This document shows, piece after piece, positions 55,295-64,000 of a stretch of 64,000 nucleotides of DNA. The stretch is from Saprospiraceae bacterium. Its GTDB lineage: Bacteria > Bacteroidota > Bacteroidia > Chitinophagales > Saprospiraceae. Numbering within the stretch: position 1 is the stretch's first letter; each line of letters starts with the position of its first letter. The stretch spans positions 1-64,000 of the forward strand of contig JADJNF010000003.1 in the NCBI GenBank assembly GCA_016714445.1, given 5' to 3'. Under the pieces are notes generated by a model, which was not told where the DNA came from, ran no database searches, and worked only from the letters and a program-made list of their open reading frames with translations. The position numbers and the translations under genes were made by a program.

Positions 55295-57502
55295 TTATTG
55301 CTTCAAAATAATTTCAATCGCTTTTTCAAGCAATTCGTCTTTTCCTTCCCTTATACCTTTAATGGTTGGTTTTACTTCGATATCAGGAACAATTCCAATA
55401 CGTTGAGTTTCTTCCCCATTTGGATAATTGACCCCAATACCTGAAATCATTGTTCTGAGTCCACCGGGAAGCATAATTGCTGAAACGTTTCCGTCCGCTC
55501 CTGCTGTGGTACTTCCAATAATTGTGGTATTCTCTCCTGCCCGAAAAGCCATTGATGTATATTCAGCCTGACTTTGAGATAGTTCATTGACCAACACTAC
55601 CAACTTTCCTTTATAGGTTTTTCCCTGGCTTGGGATTTCTATACTATTTGTGAAAGTAAATTCACCCGGGTTGTCAACATTCCCATTTGTAAATTTCACA
55701 AAAGGTGTAGAAGATGAAACAAAAAATGAACCCAAACTAAAAGGAACAAAAGTGGAAGGATAGTTTCGTATATCAATTATGATTCCTTTGGTGTCTATGA
55801 ATTCACTCTTTATTCGGGATATGTCTTCTTCCTCGATGGTTTGAAGCGTAACATAACCAATATTGTTATCCAATTTTTTATAAGATTTACCATCACTTTT
55901 CCTATACCAGCGATATATGTTGAGACTATCTTTTGGATATAGTTTAAGTGATTTATTTTGGGTTTTAGCATCATTCGATATATACTCAATCTCAATTTTA
56001 TTCGAATTCGAACGCAACATGTCTGCTGAAATATCTCTTAGTCTTGTAGGTACATTTGATGCAGGGTAATATTTAGATTTTTCCTTTAAAATTTCCTGAA
56101 TGGGTTTACCATTTATCCTGGTAATTACATCGCCAATCTTAAGTCCGGCTTCGTTTTGTAATTCTTCATTGTAATAATCTGTTACCACCAGTTGGTCTTC
56201 TATAAAACGAACATGTACCGGTGGATAATTTTTGCCTTTCCACTCGTCTGTTTTATCACCACCACCCCAAAGATTGGCGTGTGTGTCTTGTATATCTCCA
56301 ATAAGTTGTATGGCAGCCAATTCATATTCTAATTCGTCTTTTGCATGGATAAAAAGAGGTAAATACTCACTTAATTTTTTGTTCCAATCTTCGTCCATTA
56401 AGTGTTTATAAGGGAAAAAATAATGTATCATATTCCAATACCTGAAAAGTGACAATAACCTAAAACCATCATCAGGATAGGTCATACTTGAATATGGGTT
56501 TTCATTTTTGAACTCCGGATTTCCCACACCTATTGCCATTCCAACATAATAATGTTTGCCTTGTGAACGGTTATCGTACATGTGTAATAATTTTTGTTTT
56601 AATGCATCATTTTGGTTTTCAATCCAATTTAAGTCAGGTTTTAGAAAAGCGTTTTTATCTGTTGATTTACAATTTTTACATTGCTCAATTTCGCCTAATG
56701 AGTTTATCCAACTGATGATAAGTTTGTCTCTATCCATATCATTTTTAGCCTTAGTATATGTAGGTAAAAATCTGAATAGTTCATAATCCCAATTATAATT
56801 GCCTTTTGCGATTTCAGGGTGGTGATACTTTAAAAAGCCCCAAATTCTGCCTAACAATGCAAGATTATCCATGCTTTTAGAAGTCAATTTAGAGAATGCG
56901 ATTAATGACCCGTTATCAAACTCCTTGTCAAGTTGTACCTTTGATAATTCTTTTTTCCCTTCTTTCAGCGTTTGAACATTTTCCCCATCAATTGAAAGAA
57001 CAAAATCGTCAAACCAAGCTTCCCCTTTTCCCGAAAGTATCCCTGCAATAAAGATATTTTCTCCTTCTTCAGGATAATCAAGCGAGATGGTATATTTCTG
57101 CCAATCTTTGGTTCCTGTTATATTTTGATTTTGCATATTATCAAAAACCAATGAACTGCCATTACCGTCTACTCTTAACAACAAACCTGCATATCCTTTT
57201 TCGACATTTTTGATTTTCATAAAGCCTTCAAGCTTTATCTTTTTACCTGCATAATTTGCCGGAATTTTGTAGGCAATACTTCCAAAAGAATTTCCTGTTT
57301 GGTCGGAGGTGATTTTTCCTGAATTCCTGCCTGAATGAGCAATGCTATCTATTGATAATTCATAATCGCCCCATTTAAACCATCCGTCTGTAAGTGATGT
57401 TTTTTTACTCTGGTTTTCAAAACCGAGATTAAATTTTTCAGTCTCTTGTGCCTGACAATCAATAGAAAAAATGGTTAACAATAAAAATAGTATTTTATTC
57501 AT
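55295..57502 (-). CDS. S41-family (C-terminal processing-like) serine peptidase
   Basis: About 735 residues from the ATG at 57502, which gives a signal peptide (MNKILFLLLTIFSIDCQAQ); the frame runs on upstream to 57673 but without a sensible start. A jelly-roll-like N-terminal domain (about 20-180), a helical region with WGFLKYHHPEIAKGNYNWDYELF, a PDZ-like domain (AGLKIGDVITRINGKPIQEIL) and the S41 core with NELSQSQAEYTSMAFRAGENT (catalytic Ser) and GSTTAGADGNVSAIMLPGG follow, ending GIVPDIEVKPTIKGI. It belongs to the tricorn-like/S41 peptidases secreted by Bacteroidota. The true signal cleavage or lipidation type is unclear. Confidence 0.88.
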   Translation of the reverse strand: MNKILFLLLTIFSIDCQAQETEKFNLGFENQSKKTSLTDGWFKWGDYELSIDSIAHSGRNSGKITSDQTGNSFGSIAYKIPANYAGKKIKLEGFMKIKNVEKGYAGLLLRVDGNGSSLVFDNMQNQNITGTKDWQKYTISLDYPEEGENIFIAGILSGKGEAWFDDFVLSIDGENVQTLKEGKKELSKVQLDKEFDNGSLIAFSKLTSKSMDNLALLGRIWGFLKYHHPEIAKGNYNWDYELFRFLPTYTKAKNDMDRDKLIISWINSLGEIEQCKNCKSTDKNAFLKPDLNWIENQNDALKQKLLHMYDNRSQGKHYYVGMAIGVGNPEFKNENPYSSMTYPDDGFRLLSLFRYWNMIHYFFPYKHLMDEDWNKKLSEYLPLFIHAKDELEYELAAIQLIGDIQDTHANLWGGGDKTDEWKGKNYPPVHVRFIEDQLVVTDYYNEELQNEAGLKIGDVITRINGKPIQEILKEKSKYYPASNVPTRLRDISADMLRSNSNKIEIEYISNDAKTQNKSLKLYPKDSLNIYRWYRKSDGKSYKKLDNNIGYVTLQTIEEEDISRIKSEFIDTKGIIIDIRNYPSTFVPFSLGSFFVSSSTPFVKFTNGNVDNPGEFTFTNSIEIPSQGKTYKGKLVVLVNELSQSQAEYTSMAFRAGENTTIIGSTTAGADGNVSAIMLPGGLRTMISGIGVNYPNGEETQRIGIVPDIEVKPTIKGIREGKDELLEKAIEIILKQ

Positions 57503-57614
57503 TCTTTTGTTTTTTATATTGCAGAGAGTGGTTAGTATATGCCCAACAGGACCGGAAAGGACCGTTATTAATTGTCCATTATTAGAGGTTTGTTTTTTCA
57601 TTTTATTTTCATTT

Positions 57615-57977
57615 TTACCATTGTTGAAATCTAATTCCAAGTTGTTTGTCTGCGATTGCAAATTCTTTTGCACCCCAGGGTCGTAGTGTTACTTTATTCA
57701 AATTTGGATGAAGAAGTTGCGGGTGAGATTCAGAAACTTTTGCATAAACTTCTTCAATATTATTTGTCACAAGCCTTAATTCAGGATTATGTTCTTTCGC
57801 TAATAGTTCGTCTTCAAAAATCATAATCCTTATTCCGTCTTTTTCTAATACACAAAAAGGTTGTGGAATGTTAAATTCTTTGTGCTCAATTGTAAAATGC
57901 AGACAGTCAACAAATAAATTTATTCCGTCTGAAATGTTATTATAGAACACACTGGGCACTAACTGTGAAAAATTCAT
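57615..57977 (-). CDS. VOC-fold (glyoxalase) family protein
   Basis: 120 residues forming a single VOC unit: LVPSVFYNNISDGINLFVDCLHFTIEHK, FCVLEKDGIRIMIFEDE, then LVTNNIEEVYAKVSESHPQLLHP and the ending VTLRPWGAKEFAIADKQLGIRFQQW. Metal ligands are not clearly retained, so it could be a binding rather than catalytic protein. It precedes the S41 gene with a 112-base spacer on the same strand. Confidence 0.8.
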   Translation of the reverse strand: MNFSQLVPSVFYNNISDGINLFVDCLHFTIEHKEFNIPQPFCVLEKDGIRIMIFEDELLAKEHNPELRLVTNNIEEVYAKVSESHPQLLHPNLNKVTLRPWGAKEFAIADKQLGIRFQQW

Positions 57978-58233
57978 ACTTTGATATTTAGATGGAGTGA
58001 ATCGTATTTTTTATTTTTTTATAATAACTTTTCAATGCTGGCTACCGTCAAACATAATGATACAAATTTAGGCTAATTTAAGATATAATTCATTAGCCCG
58101 AGAAATTATTTTCGTTTCGGGAACAATGGGTAATTCCCATATCTGTTTTCGGCTTTACACAAAGTGATCCTATTCAAGTTCGGGTAATCCTGGGTTGAGA
58201 TAACCAAAAAAATTTATCGTGTGCGGGACCTGC

Positions 58234-59949
58234 TTATTGCTTTGGCAATTGAGCGAAATCTATCACAGGTTTTTTACCTCCGGGTTTTCGTTTAAAGGCT
58301 GAATTCGGTTTGGTGAAATGGTTAAAAAAGCCACAGTTTTGGAGAAAAAACTGGTTGTTTTCCACGCCACCATGAAAGTCCATACGTAGCTTTTTTCGTC
58401 CGGTATCGTCATTGGTAAATGTGGCTGTGCTCATTTCTGTCCAGTTGCCGGAAGCATCACAAACCCATTGGTTGTTAAAAAAAACCTTGCGGGTTACGCT
58501 GCCTCGTTCAGGCTCAAAGTTCTCCAGAAATGAATAGGGCGATTGGTACCAGGTATTCGTTTTGGGTCGCTTGAAGGATGCAATGAAGCGCCACGCCTGT
58601 GTATTTGGGTCAAAAAAGTATGCAGTATATGTGGTGCTGTTGTCGCCATTGGGGCAAATGCGGGTGAGAAATTTATAGGTCTGGCCAGCTTTCCAGTTGT
58701 ACAACAGGTAACTTTGCCCACCGGAGCCTTCGTTTCCAAAATCCTGCGCCTGCACTCCTGGCCCTTTACCCAACAATTTCACCTGTTGATCGGCAGGGAT
58801 AGATTTGGGATCGTCGGTGATGAAGGGACTCCAAACCGAAAACAATACCCGACGCTCTGTAGGGCTATTCACCTGAATGCCACAATAACCTTCGGCAAAG
58901 CCATTGACCATAAAGTAGGAGCCGATGGCATCGTTACCATTGGGTACAGTCACTTCATTATAAAACCATTCGACGTTTTTGCCGGCGGGCAAGGTGTAAT
59001 TCATATGCACCGAAGGCCCACGCCGCCCGAAGTAATAACTATCCTCCACCGATTCGGTCAGACTGGCGTCAACAAATTTGATTTTGGTTGGGTCTCCCTG
59101 GATTTCTATGGCCTGGATGTCGGCAAACGTGGCTCCTGTTTTTTGCAGACCCTGGAGTACAATGGGTTGATATCCCTCTTCCAGTGTAAATGTTCCGAGG
59201 GAGTATTTTTTCCAGTCGGGGCTGTTTACGTTTACTTTGACGATATTGCCCTGAATGTCAACATTGATGCTGCCGGGTCGACCAGCTTTGGCAATCAGTT
59301 TCATGCTGTAAACCCCTCTTTCCATGGCACGGAAATACACTGTGGGGATCACCGCGATATCCGTCCAGTTTTGAATACCCATGGTTGAAAGGCTGATCCC
59401 ATTGGCTCCAAAATTATTGAAGAAGGTATTGCCACCCAATGGGATCAGGTTAAAGGCTTGGTTGCTGTTGGTAGTTGGAGACGTAAAATTTTCTTTACCG
59501 GATGTGCTTTTCCAGCGGGCACTAAGCCAGCCGGGTTGTATTTCACCCAATTCTATGGTCCCTTTTTCGACATGCAGATAAGTCTCCAGCCATTTGTTTT
59601 TGATGTGAAACTGATCAGTACCTGGGATGGGTTCCAGAATCCAAATGGCACTCCACCAACCCGGTTCGATGTCCCCTGTTGCCGGAAAACGGGTATCTTT
59701 TTCGGCATTAAGGTAACCTCCACTGGCTACATGTTTGAGTCGAACATCATTGCCGTTTGCGATTTTTTCGATCATCCAGGCTGATTTCTTGCTCTGAACA
59801 CCCAGGCTGGGTTCTTCTGCTTCGGACTGGAGGTAAGTTTGTTTCCAAACGTTTTGAATGGTGACATTGCCTTGGGCGGCAAGCTGTATGGCCAAAGAAA
59901 AGCCCAGGAAGAAGACGATTAGATTTCTGAAAGTAAATGGATGCTTCAT
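58234..59949 (-). CDS. DUF3472 domain secreted protein with lectin-like N-terminus
   Basis: 571 residues with a signal peptide (ending IQLAAQ). Residues about 28-150 form two beta-trefoil-like repeats (VWKQTYLQSEAEEPSLG..., NKWLETYLHVEKGTIELGE...), carbohydrate-binding in style. Then come a DUF5077-like domain (about 175-300, GANGISLSTMGIQNWTDIAVIPTVYFRAMERG in parts) and the DUF3472 domain (about 310-555, NYTLPAGKNVEWFYNEVTVP, GYCGIQVNSPTERRVLFSVWSPF, FLENFEPERGSVTRKVFFNNQWV). This combination is usual for the family; the role is likely in glycan binding. Base composition is close to half GC, clearly above its neighbours, which suggests recent horizontal transfer. Confidence 0.85.
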   Translation of the reverse strand: MKHPFTFRNLIVFFLGFSLAIQLAAQGNVTIQNVWKQTYLQSEAEEPSLGVQSKKSAWMIEKIANGNDVRLKHVASGGYLNAEKDTRFPATGDIEPGWWSAIWILEPIPGTDQFHIKNKWLETYLHVEKGTIELGEIQPGWLSARWKSTSGKENFTSPTTNSNQAFNLIPLGGNTFFNNFGANGISLSTMGIQNWTDIAVIPTVYFRAMERGVYSMKLIAKAGRPGSINVDIQGNIVKVNVNSPDWKKYSLGTFTLEEGYQPIVLQGLQKTGATFADIQAIEIQGDPTKIKFVDASLTESVEDSYYFGRRGPSVHMNYTLPAGKNVEWFYNEVTVPNGNDAIGSYFMVNGFAEGYCGIQVNSPTERRVLFSVWSPFITDDPKSIPADQQVKLLGKGPGVQAQDFGNEGSGGQSYLLYNWKAGQTYKFLTRICPNGDNSTTYTAYFFDPNTQAWRFIASFKRPKTNTWYQSPYSFLENFEPERGSVTRKVFFNNQWVCDASGNWTEMSTATFTNDDTGRKKLRMDFHGGVENNQFFLQNCGFFNHFTKPNSAFKRKPGGKKPVIDFAQLPKQ

Positions 59950-60045
59950 TTTATTTATTTTGTTTGTCAGAATGGTTTTGTTCTGTAACGGCTGTCCGAT
60001 AGGGAGTATATCGTCATAGCCATATTTATGGCTTCGTGATTCATT

Positions 60046-60465
60046 CTAAGCAAATTCAAACTTATTCAGAAATTCAGTCATACTAATAATTATTGTTCCA
60101 TTGTATGTGCCAACTTCAAGTAATTCTTTGTCGCCAGTGATGAGGTAATCCGCTTTGCCATCAATTGCCAGAGAAAGTAAAAAGTCATCTTTACTGTCAT
60201 TTAGAAATTTTATTTGTGAAGTAACATCAATAAATTCTGCAAATTCTTCAATTGTTTCAACAATGGTTGCAAGAGCAAATTGGCCAAAATATTTCATCAA
60301 CTTTGGCCTGCTTGAAACTTCAATAAATTCTTCCAGTAGTTCCTGGCTAAAAATGATAGTACAATGCTTATAATTTAAGATTTTATCTAATTTGCTAAAG
60401 TTATTGCTAATCAAAAAACTTATCCATAGATTTGTGTCGATAATAACTCTACTTTTTTTGCTCAT
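60046..60465 (-). CDS. PIN-domain toxin of a type II toxin-antitoxin pair
   Basis: 139 residues: PIN-fold ribonuclease of the TIGR00305 type. Acidic active-site residues: Asp in VIIDTNLWIS (residue about 10), Glu in EELLEEF-like QELLEEFIEVSS, and Asp residues in KDDFLLSLAIDGKADYLITGDKELL. Such toxins cleave RNA when unbound. The start overlaps the end of the antitoxin gene by 17 bases, the typical antitoxin-first arrangement. Confidence 0.88.
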   Translation of the reverse strand: MSKKSRVIIDTNLWISFLISNNFSKLDKILNYKHCTIIFSQELLEEFIEVSSRPKLMKYFGQFALATIVETIEEFAEFIDVTSQIKFLNDSKDDFLLSLAIDGKADYLITGDKELLEVGTYNGTIIISMTEFLNKFEFA

Positions 60466-60667
60466 TTCTTGCTGCCCTAACCAACTCTACTTCATTAGTA
60501 ATTTCTTCTAAACTTGGAGCAGACTCAGCCTTAGATCTAAGTTTGGCAAGAAGTTTAGAAAACCCTGTTTCTGGTGGCTCATTTATCGAAATAAGTTCTA
60601 AATCAGCCAAATCCTGAATAAGCCTTATTGCTTTTGGGTTTAATATTTCTATTTGTATTGTACTCAT
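60449..60667 (-). CDS. Cognate antitoxin of the PIN toxin
   Basis: 72 residues, acidic and helical (IQIEILNPKAIRLIQDLADLELISI, then SLEEITNEVELVRAARNEQKK). It is too short and divergent to assign to a named DNA-binding class, but position (overlapping the PIN gene), size and the SLEEITxEVExVRxxR end match antitoxins seen beside such PIN toxins. The N-terminus would dimerise and perhaps bind the promoter; the C-terminus would wrap the toxin. Confidence 0.75.
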   Translation of the reverse strand: MSTIQIEILNPKAIRLIQDLADLELISINEPPETGFSKLLAKLRSKAESAPSLEEITNEVELVRAARNEQKK

Positions 60668-60905
60668 TTTAGTAATTAATATTTATCGCAACGTGATTTG
60701 TATTCAAAAAGTTCCATTCTACTCCTTGAAAACCTTTAGTACGCTGAATGCCATCAAGTATTAGATTAAATACATTTTTAAAATTTATATCCTACGTACT
60801 AAATATCTCTGGTCACTGACCACAAAGATAAGAATTTCTGCTGGAGGTAAGGACAGATTTATGGTATTGTGTGTATAACAAATTGCACAAAAATAAAAAA
60901 AGTGT

Positions 60906-60913
60906 TAAATTTG
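60906..60913 (+). promoter_or_regulatory. Transposase promoter, -7 box
   Basis: TAAATTTG matches TAnnTTTG; at the proper 19-base distance upstream lies TTGC (60883-60886), inside the left inverted repeat. Transcription would start about 60920, 32 bases before the transposase ATG. Confidence 0.5.
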
Positions 60914-60951
60914 CCACACCTGAGTATTATTAACCAATAAAAAACGAAACG

Positions 60952-62147
60952 ATGGACACTAAAGATCAAATTTTAGAATCCATCCTGAGAAGTGTTAGAA
61001 CCGAAGTTAGTACATTTTTAGATCAAGAATCGGGAATTAAATGTCCCATTGAGTATGAGTTAAAGCTTATTGAAGTAAGTAGGAATTTTGCCAGAATGTT
61101 GGTAGAGGAATCACAAGGTAGAATTCCAAAGAGTAGGAACTCAAAAAAAAAGTAATCACCTATTTTGGTAAATTAGTTTTAAAGAAGAGTCATGTTCTAT
61201 GTAGCGGCACCAAAAAGTTTGCTATTACACGATGTATGCAGGTGTTGCTATGTTTATTGGGTCAAAGTAAGGTATTTGAAGAGGCTAGTGAGTTGCTTGA
61301 TAAGCTTGTAGGGCTTAAAATTAGCGGGATGCAAATACAAAGAGTTAGTGAGTATTACGGAGCGCAATTGGATCCTGCCATAAATCGCAATATTGAGAGT
61401 TGTATACCTAAGATAAATGAGGTTAAAAGAGAAGATACTGTATATGTAATGACAGATGGAAGTATGCTGTTGACACGAGATGAAAAATGGAAAGAGGTAA
61501 AGCTTGCTAGAATATTCACACATGATAACATATTGAAAATAAGTGATAAAAGGTCAGAAATTAGAGATTCGGTGTATGTAAGTCACATGGGTGGAGTAGG
61601 CGTGTTTTTACCAAAATTAGAACGCCATTTAAAAGGATATAAAAATAAGGTTATCATCGGAGATGGAGCGAAATGGATATGGAACTGGGCAGAAGACAAT
61701 TATCCGGGCGCGACACAAATACTAGACTTCTTTCATGCCAAAGAAAAATTAGTACTCTTAACAAAGTTGTTTTTTAAAGAGCAAGAACGGCAAAAATGGC
61801 TTGACATACAATGTAAGCTGTTGATAGAAGATAAGGTACATCAAGTGATGGAGAATATGAAAAGGCTAAGGTGTAAGAGCGAAGAAGCAAAGGTAATAAA
61901 AGAAAAAACACTCCAGTATTATGAAGAACATGAAGAAAGGATGTTTTATAAAACATATAGGGACAAAGGTTTGCTAATAGGTTCAGGCCCAATAGAAGCA
62001 GCCCATAGGAGTGTATTACAATCACGAATGAAACTTTCGGGTCAAAAATGGAGTATAAAAGGTGTAAATGCAATAGCCAACTTGAGATGCTTATACAAGA
62101 GCAATGCGTGGGATATTCTTGAAAAATTTGTTAATGCTGCCGCTTAG
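60952..62147 (+). CDS. ISKra4-family transposase, two frames joined by a probable -1 frameshift
   Basis: Frame A (60952-61155) encodes 67 residues ending SRNSKKK and stop. Frame B continues one base back from the A9 run at 61143-61151 (KKVITYFGKLVLKKSHVLCSG...) through MQVLLCLLGQSKVFEEASELLDKLVG to the stop at 62145-62147. Together they make about 398 residues. DDE-type residues: TDGSMLLTRD, IGDGAKWIWNWAED and GPIEAAHRSVLQSRMKLSGQ. The junction is A AAA AAG immediately before TAA, the classic -1 slippery heptamer, so programmed frameshifting is plausible; a one-base sequence error in A9 is the alternative. Confidence 0.85.
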
Positions 62148-62242
62148 TGCAATTTGTTATACACACTATGGTATTTTGTTTTTAAGAAATCTTTGTAAAA
62201 GATCAGAGCTCGTGCATAATTTTGTGTTTAAGAAAAATCAAA

Positions 62243-63594
62243 GAGCTCGTGCATAATTTTGTGTTTAAGAAAAATCAAATTTAATTTCACGGGACGCTGT
62301 TAATTAATAATGATCCTATTTTCAAAATAAATGGTAAGCTGATTGTAAATGATTGGCCACCCAAATCTCATCTTTTCCCACTTTTTACGAATTTGCTGTG
62401 CGGCAAGATAAATAGATTTTAGTGCTGCATCATCAGTTGGGAAGACTTTTTTATTTTTAGTATATTTTCGAAGGCTGGCATTAAAACTTTCGATGATATT
62501 TGTTGTGTAAATAAGTTTTCTGATTTCAAGCGGATAAGCCAAAAAAGTGGTAAGGTTTGTCCAATTATTTTCCCAGGATTTTACTACCAAATGATATTTT
62601 GCTGACCATTTAGATTTAAACTCGTTGAAGGCGTCCAAGGCCATTTGCTCATTCGATGCCTTGTATATTTTTTTTATATCAGCCATAATAGCCCTTCGGT
62701 CTTTATATGAAACATAATTCATGCTATTTCTGATTTGGTGAACTATGCATATTTGACGGATAGTATCTGGATACACCGCTTGTATTGCTTTTTCCAGACC
62801 TGTAAGGTTATCTGAGCATAAAAATAATATATCCTTTACTCCCCGGCTTTTAAGGTCATCCAGCATATCCACCCATGATGCTGCTGTTTCCCTTTCATGT
62901 ATTCTCAGGCTTAGTATTTCCTGGCACCCAGCTGTATTTATTCCCAAAATAACCATACAGGCTTTGGACACAATTTGACCTTCATGTCTTATTTTGTAAT
63001 GAATGGCGTCAATCCACACTACAGCATATTGGTCATCTAAAGGTCTGCCTTGCCAAGCTTTAATATCTTCAAGCAATGAATTGGTAATCAATGAAATGGC
63101 ACTTGTTGAGTAACTTACTCCATAAGTATGACCCATAAAATCAATGATATCTGCATTGCTCATGCCTTTAGCATAAAGAAGTAAAATGCAATCCTCTAAT
63201 TCTTTAGTGATCGTCTTATGTTTAGGCAGGATCACAGGGTCAAACTCCGCTTTCCTATCCAGGTACCTAATGACTGCTGCCACTTGTCGTCTTTAATGTC
63301 TTTTGTGAATAGCCATTGCGCATATTTTCATCAATAGGTTTATCACCTCTGTTATAGCCCAAATGATGGTTCATCTCTGCATTGAGTAATGCCTCAATGC
63401 CCCGTTTTAGTAATTGATCCTGCAAATTCCTGAAATCTTCAGGACCCTTGAGTTGCGATACCAACTCATCAAGTAATGGATTGTCTGATTTTTGATGTTT
63501 CATGTTACAAATTTTTAAAAAAAATTTGACCCGCGAAAATAAATTCAATTTTTCTTTATCCTACCATCGTAAACACAAAATACTTTACAGTCCC
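62243..63594 (-). mobile_element. IS256-family element, copy 2 (1352 bp), nested in copy 3
   Basis: Bounded by the 8-bp target duplication AAATCAAA (62235-62242 and 63595-63602). Ends match copy 1: GAGCTCGTG... on the left and ...CTTTACAGTCCC on the right. It lies in opposite orientation to copy 1 and in the same orientation as copy 3. Confidence 0.92.
62300..63503 (-). pseudogene. IS256-family transposase of copy 2, broken near its N-terminus
   Basis: Codes for MKHQKSDN...QKTLKTTSG (to about 63275), then loses frame. The main part, from about RKAEFDPVILPKHKTI to the stop at 62300, is intact with all three catalytic acidic residues. Against copy 1 about five single bases are missing within 63255-63290, a local cluster that looks more like read error or microdeletion than selection. 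Apart from this it is the best-preserved copy. Confidence 0.85.
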
Positions 63595-63622
63595 AAATCA
63601 AATTTAATTTCACGGGACGCTG

Positions 63623-64000
63623 TTAATTAATAATGATCCTATTTTCAAAATAAATGGTAAGCTGATTGTAAATGATTGGCCACCCAAATCTCATCTTTTC
63701 CCACTTTTTACGAATTTGCTGTGCGGCAAGATAAATAGATTTTAGTGCTGCATCATCAGTTGGGAAGACTTTTTTATTTTTAGTATATTTTCGAAGGCTG
63801 GCATTAAAACTTTCGATGATATTTGTTGTGTAAATAAGTTTTCTGATTTCAAGCGGATAAGCCAAAAAGTGGTAAGGTTTGTCCAATTATTTTCCCAGGA
63901 TTTTACTACCAAATGATATTTTGCTGACCATTTAGATTTAAACTCGTTGAAGGCGTCCAAGGCCATTTGCTCATTCGATGCCTTGTATTTTTTTTATGTC
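63623..64000 (-). pseudogene. IS256-family transposase of copy 3, C-terminal part, cut by window end
   Basis: Encodes the C-terminal third (KEIRKLIYTTNIIESFN region to RIIIN). It is frameshifted by a missing A near 63865 (five A's instead of six), and differs from copy 2 around 63985-64000, where an AT-rich stretch is shortened. Confidence 0.8.

Larger units (their letters stand above)
60869..62166 (+). mobile_element. Complete ISKra4-like insertion sequence (1298 bp)
   Basis: Perfect 20-bp terminal inverted repeats GTGTGTATAACAAATTGCAC at 60869-60888 and (inverted) 62147-62166, flanked by a 9-bp target duplication TATGGTATT (60860-60868 and 62167-62175). The interior holds one transposase in two overlapping frames and a promoter close to the left end. 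Uninterrupted ends plus exact duplication point to recent insertion. Confidence 0.95.
62206..64000 (-). mobile_element. IS256-family element, copy 3, interrupted by copy 2 and running off the window
   Basis: The right end of copy 3 lies at 62206-62242 (GAGCTCGTGCATAATTTTG...). Copy 2 is inserted at its AAATCAAA site, and copy 3 continues at 63595/63603 with transposase sequence. Removing copy 2 and one AAATCAAA restores exactly the right end of copy 1. The left end is outside the window. Confidence 0.9.

Noticed and set aside
59458..59784. Open frames antisense to the DUF3472 gene (also 58543-59388)
   Set aside because: They arise from the higher GC content of that gene; no family features or start signals.

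Overview
The window is a chromosomal stretch of a Bacteroidota bacterium, most likely from the Saprospiria or a neighbouring class. The evidence is lineage-specific: several proteins with type A C-terminal sorting domains of the type IX secretion system (T9SS), a SusC/SusD pair, a GLPGLI protein with its TonB-dependent receptor, a GldM-like domain protein, futalosine-pathway MqnA, and TAnnTTTG promoter boxes with almost no Shine-Dalgarno sequences. The DNA is AT-rich. No tRNA, rRNA or CRISPR array was seen.

Layout. 1-13.9 kb: 3' part of rny, a possible structured ncRNA with its own terminator, a DsrE-like periplasmic protein, T9SS cargo, a GLPGLI/receptor operon, the remains of a T9SS tail, a frameshifted lipoprotein, an ECF sigma/anti-sigma pair, trpS, mqnA and an AraC-type regulator. 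14-30.2 kb: a polysaccharide utilization locus (PUL) made of SusC, SusD, a large secreted protein with an unassigned all-helical enzyme-like domain plus LamG, a 1363-residue protein with five LamG domains, a cytosolic GH130, an MFS transporter and a lipoprotein paralogue of the unassigned domain. The AraC regulator is divergent from it. The implied flow is surface binding and cleavage, SusCD import, further periplasmic trimming, MFS uptake, and cytosolic mannoside breakdown by GH130. 30-47 kb: surface or envelope proteins (beta-helix protein, frameshifted DUF4139 protein, a CxxCH T9SS protein, a 1429-residue metalloprotease with DNA-level repeats), a response regulator, a PlsC-like acyltransferase, a GldM-like/VOC/unknown operon, and an NAD-kinase-like plus SPFH pair.

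47-64 kb is accessory DNA: small lipoprotein and membrane genes with long spacers, a probable group II intron fragment, an envelope LAS-type peptidase, an IS256-family copy with an 8-bp target duplication, a TPR lipoprotein, an S41 protease, a GC-richer DUF3472 gene, a PIN toxin-antitoxin pair, a complete ISKra4-like element (20-bp perfect inverted repeats, 9-bp target duplication, -1 slippery site), and at the right edge an IS256-family copy inserted into the end of another copy of itself.

Caution: nearly all broken genes here are explained by single-base changes in short homopolymers, and the IS copies differ from one another mostly in the same way. Residual long-read assembly error is therefore a serious alternative to real pseudogenes.
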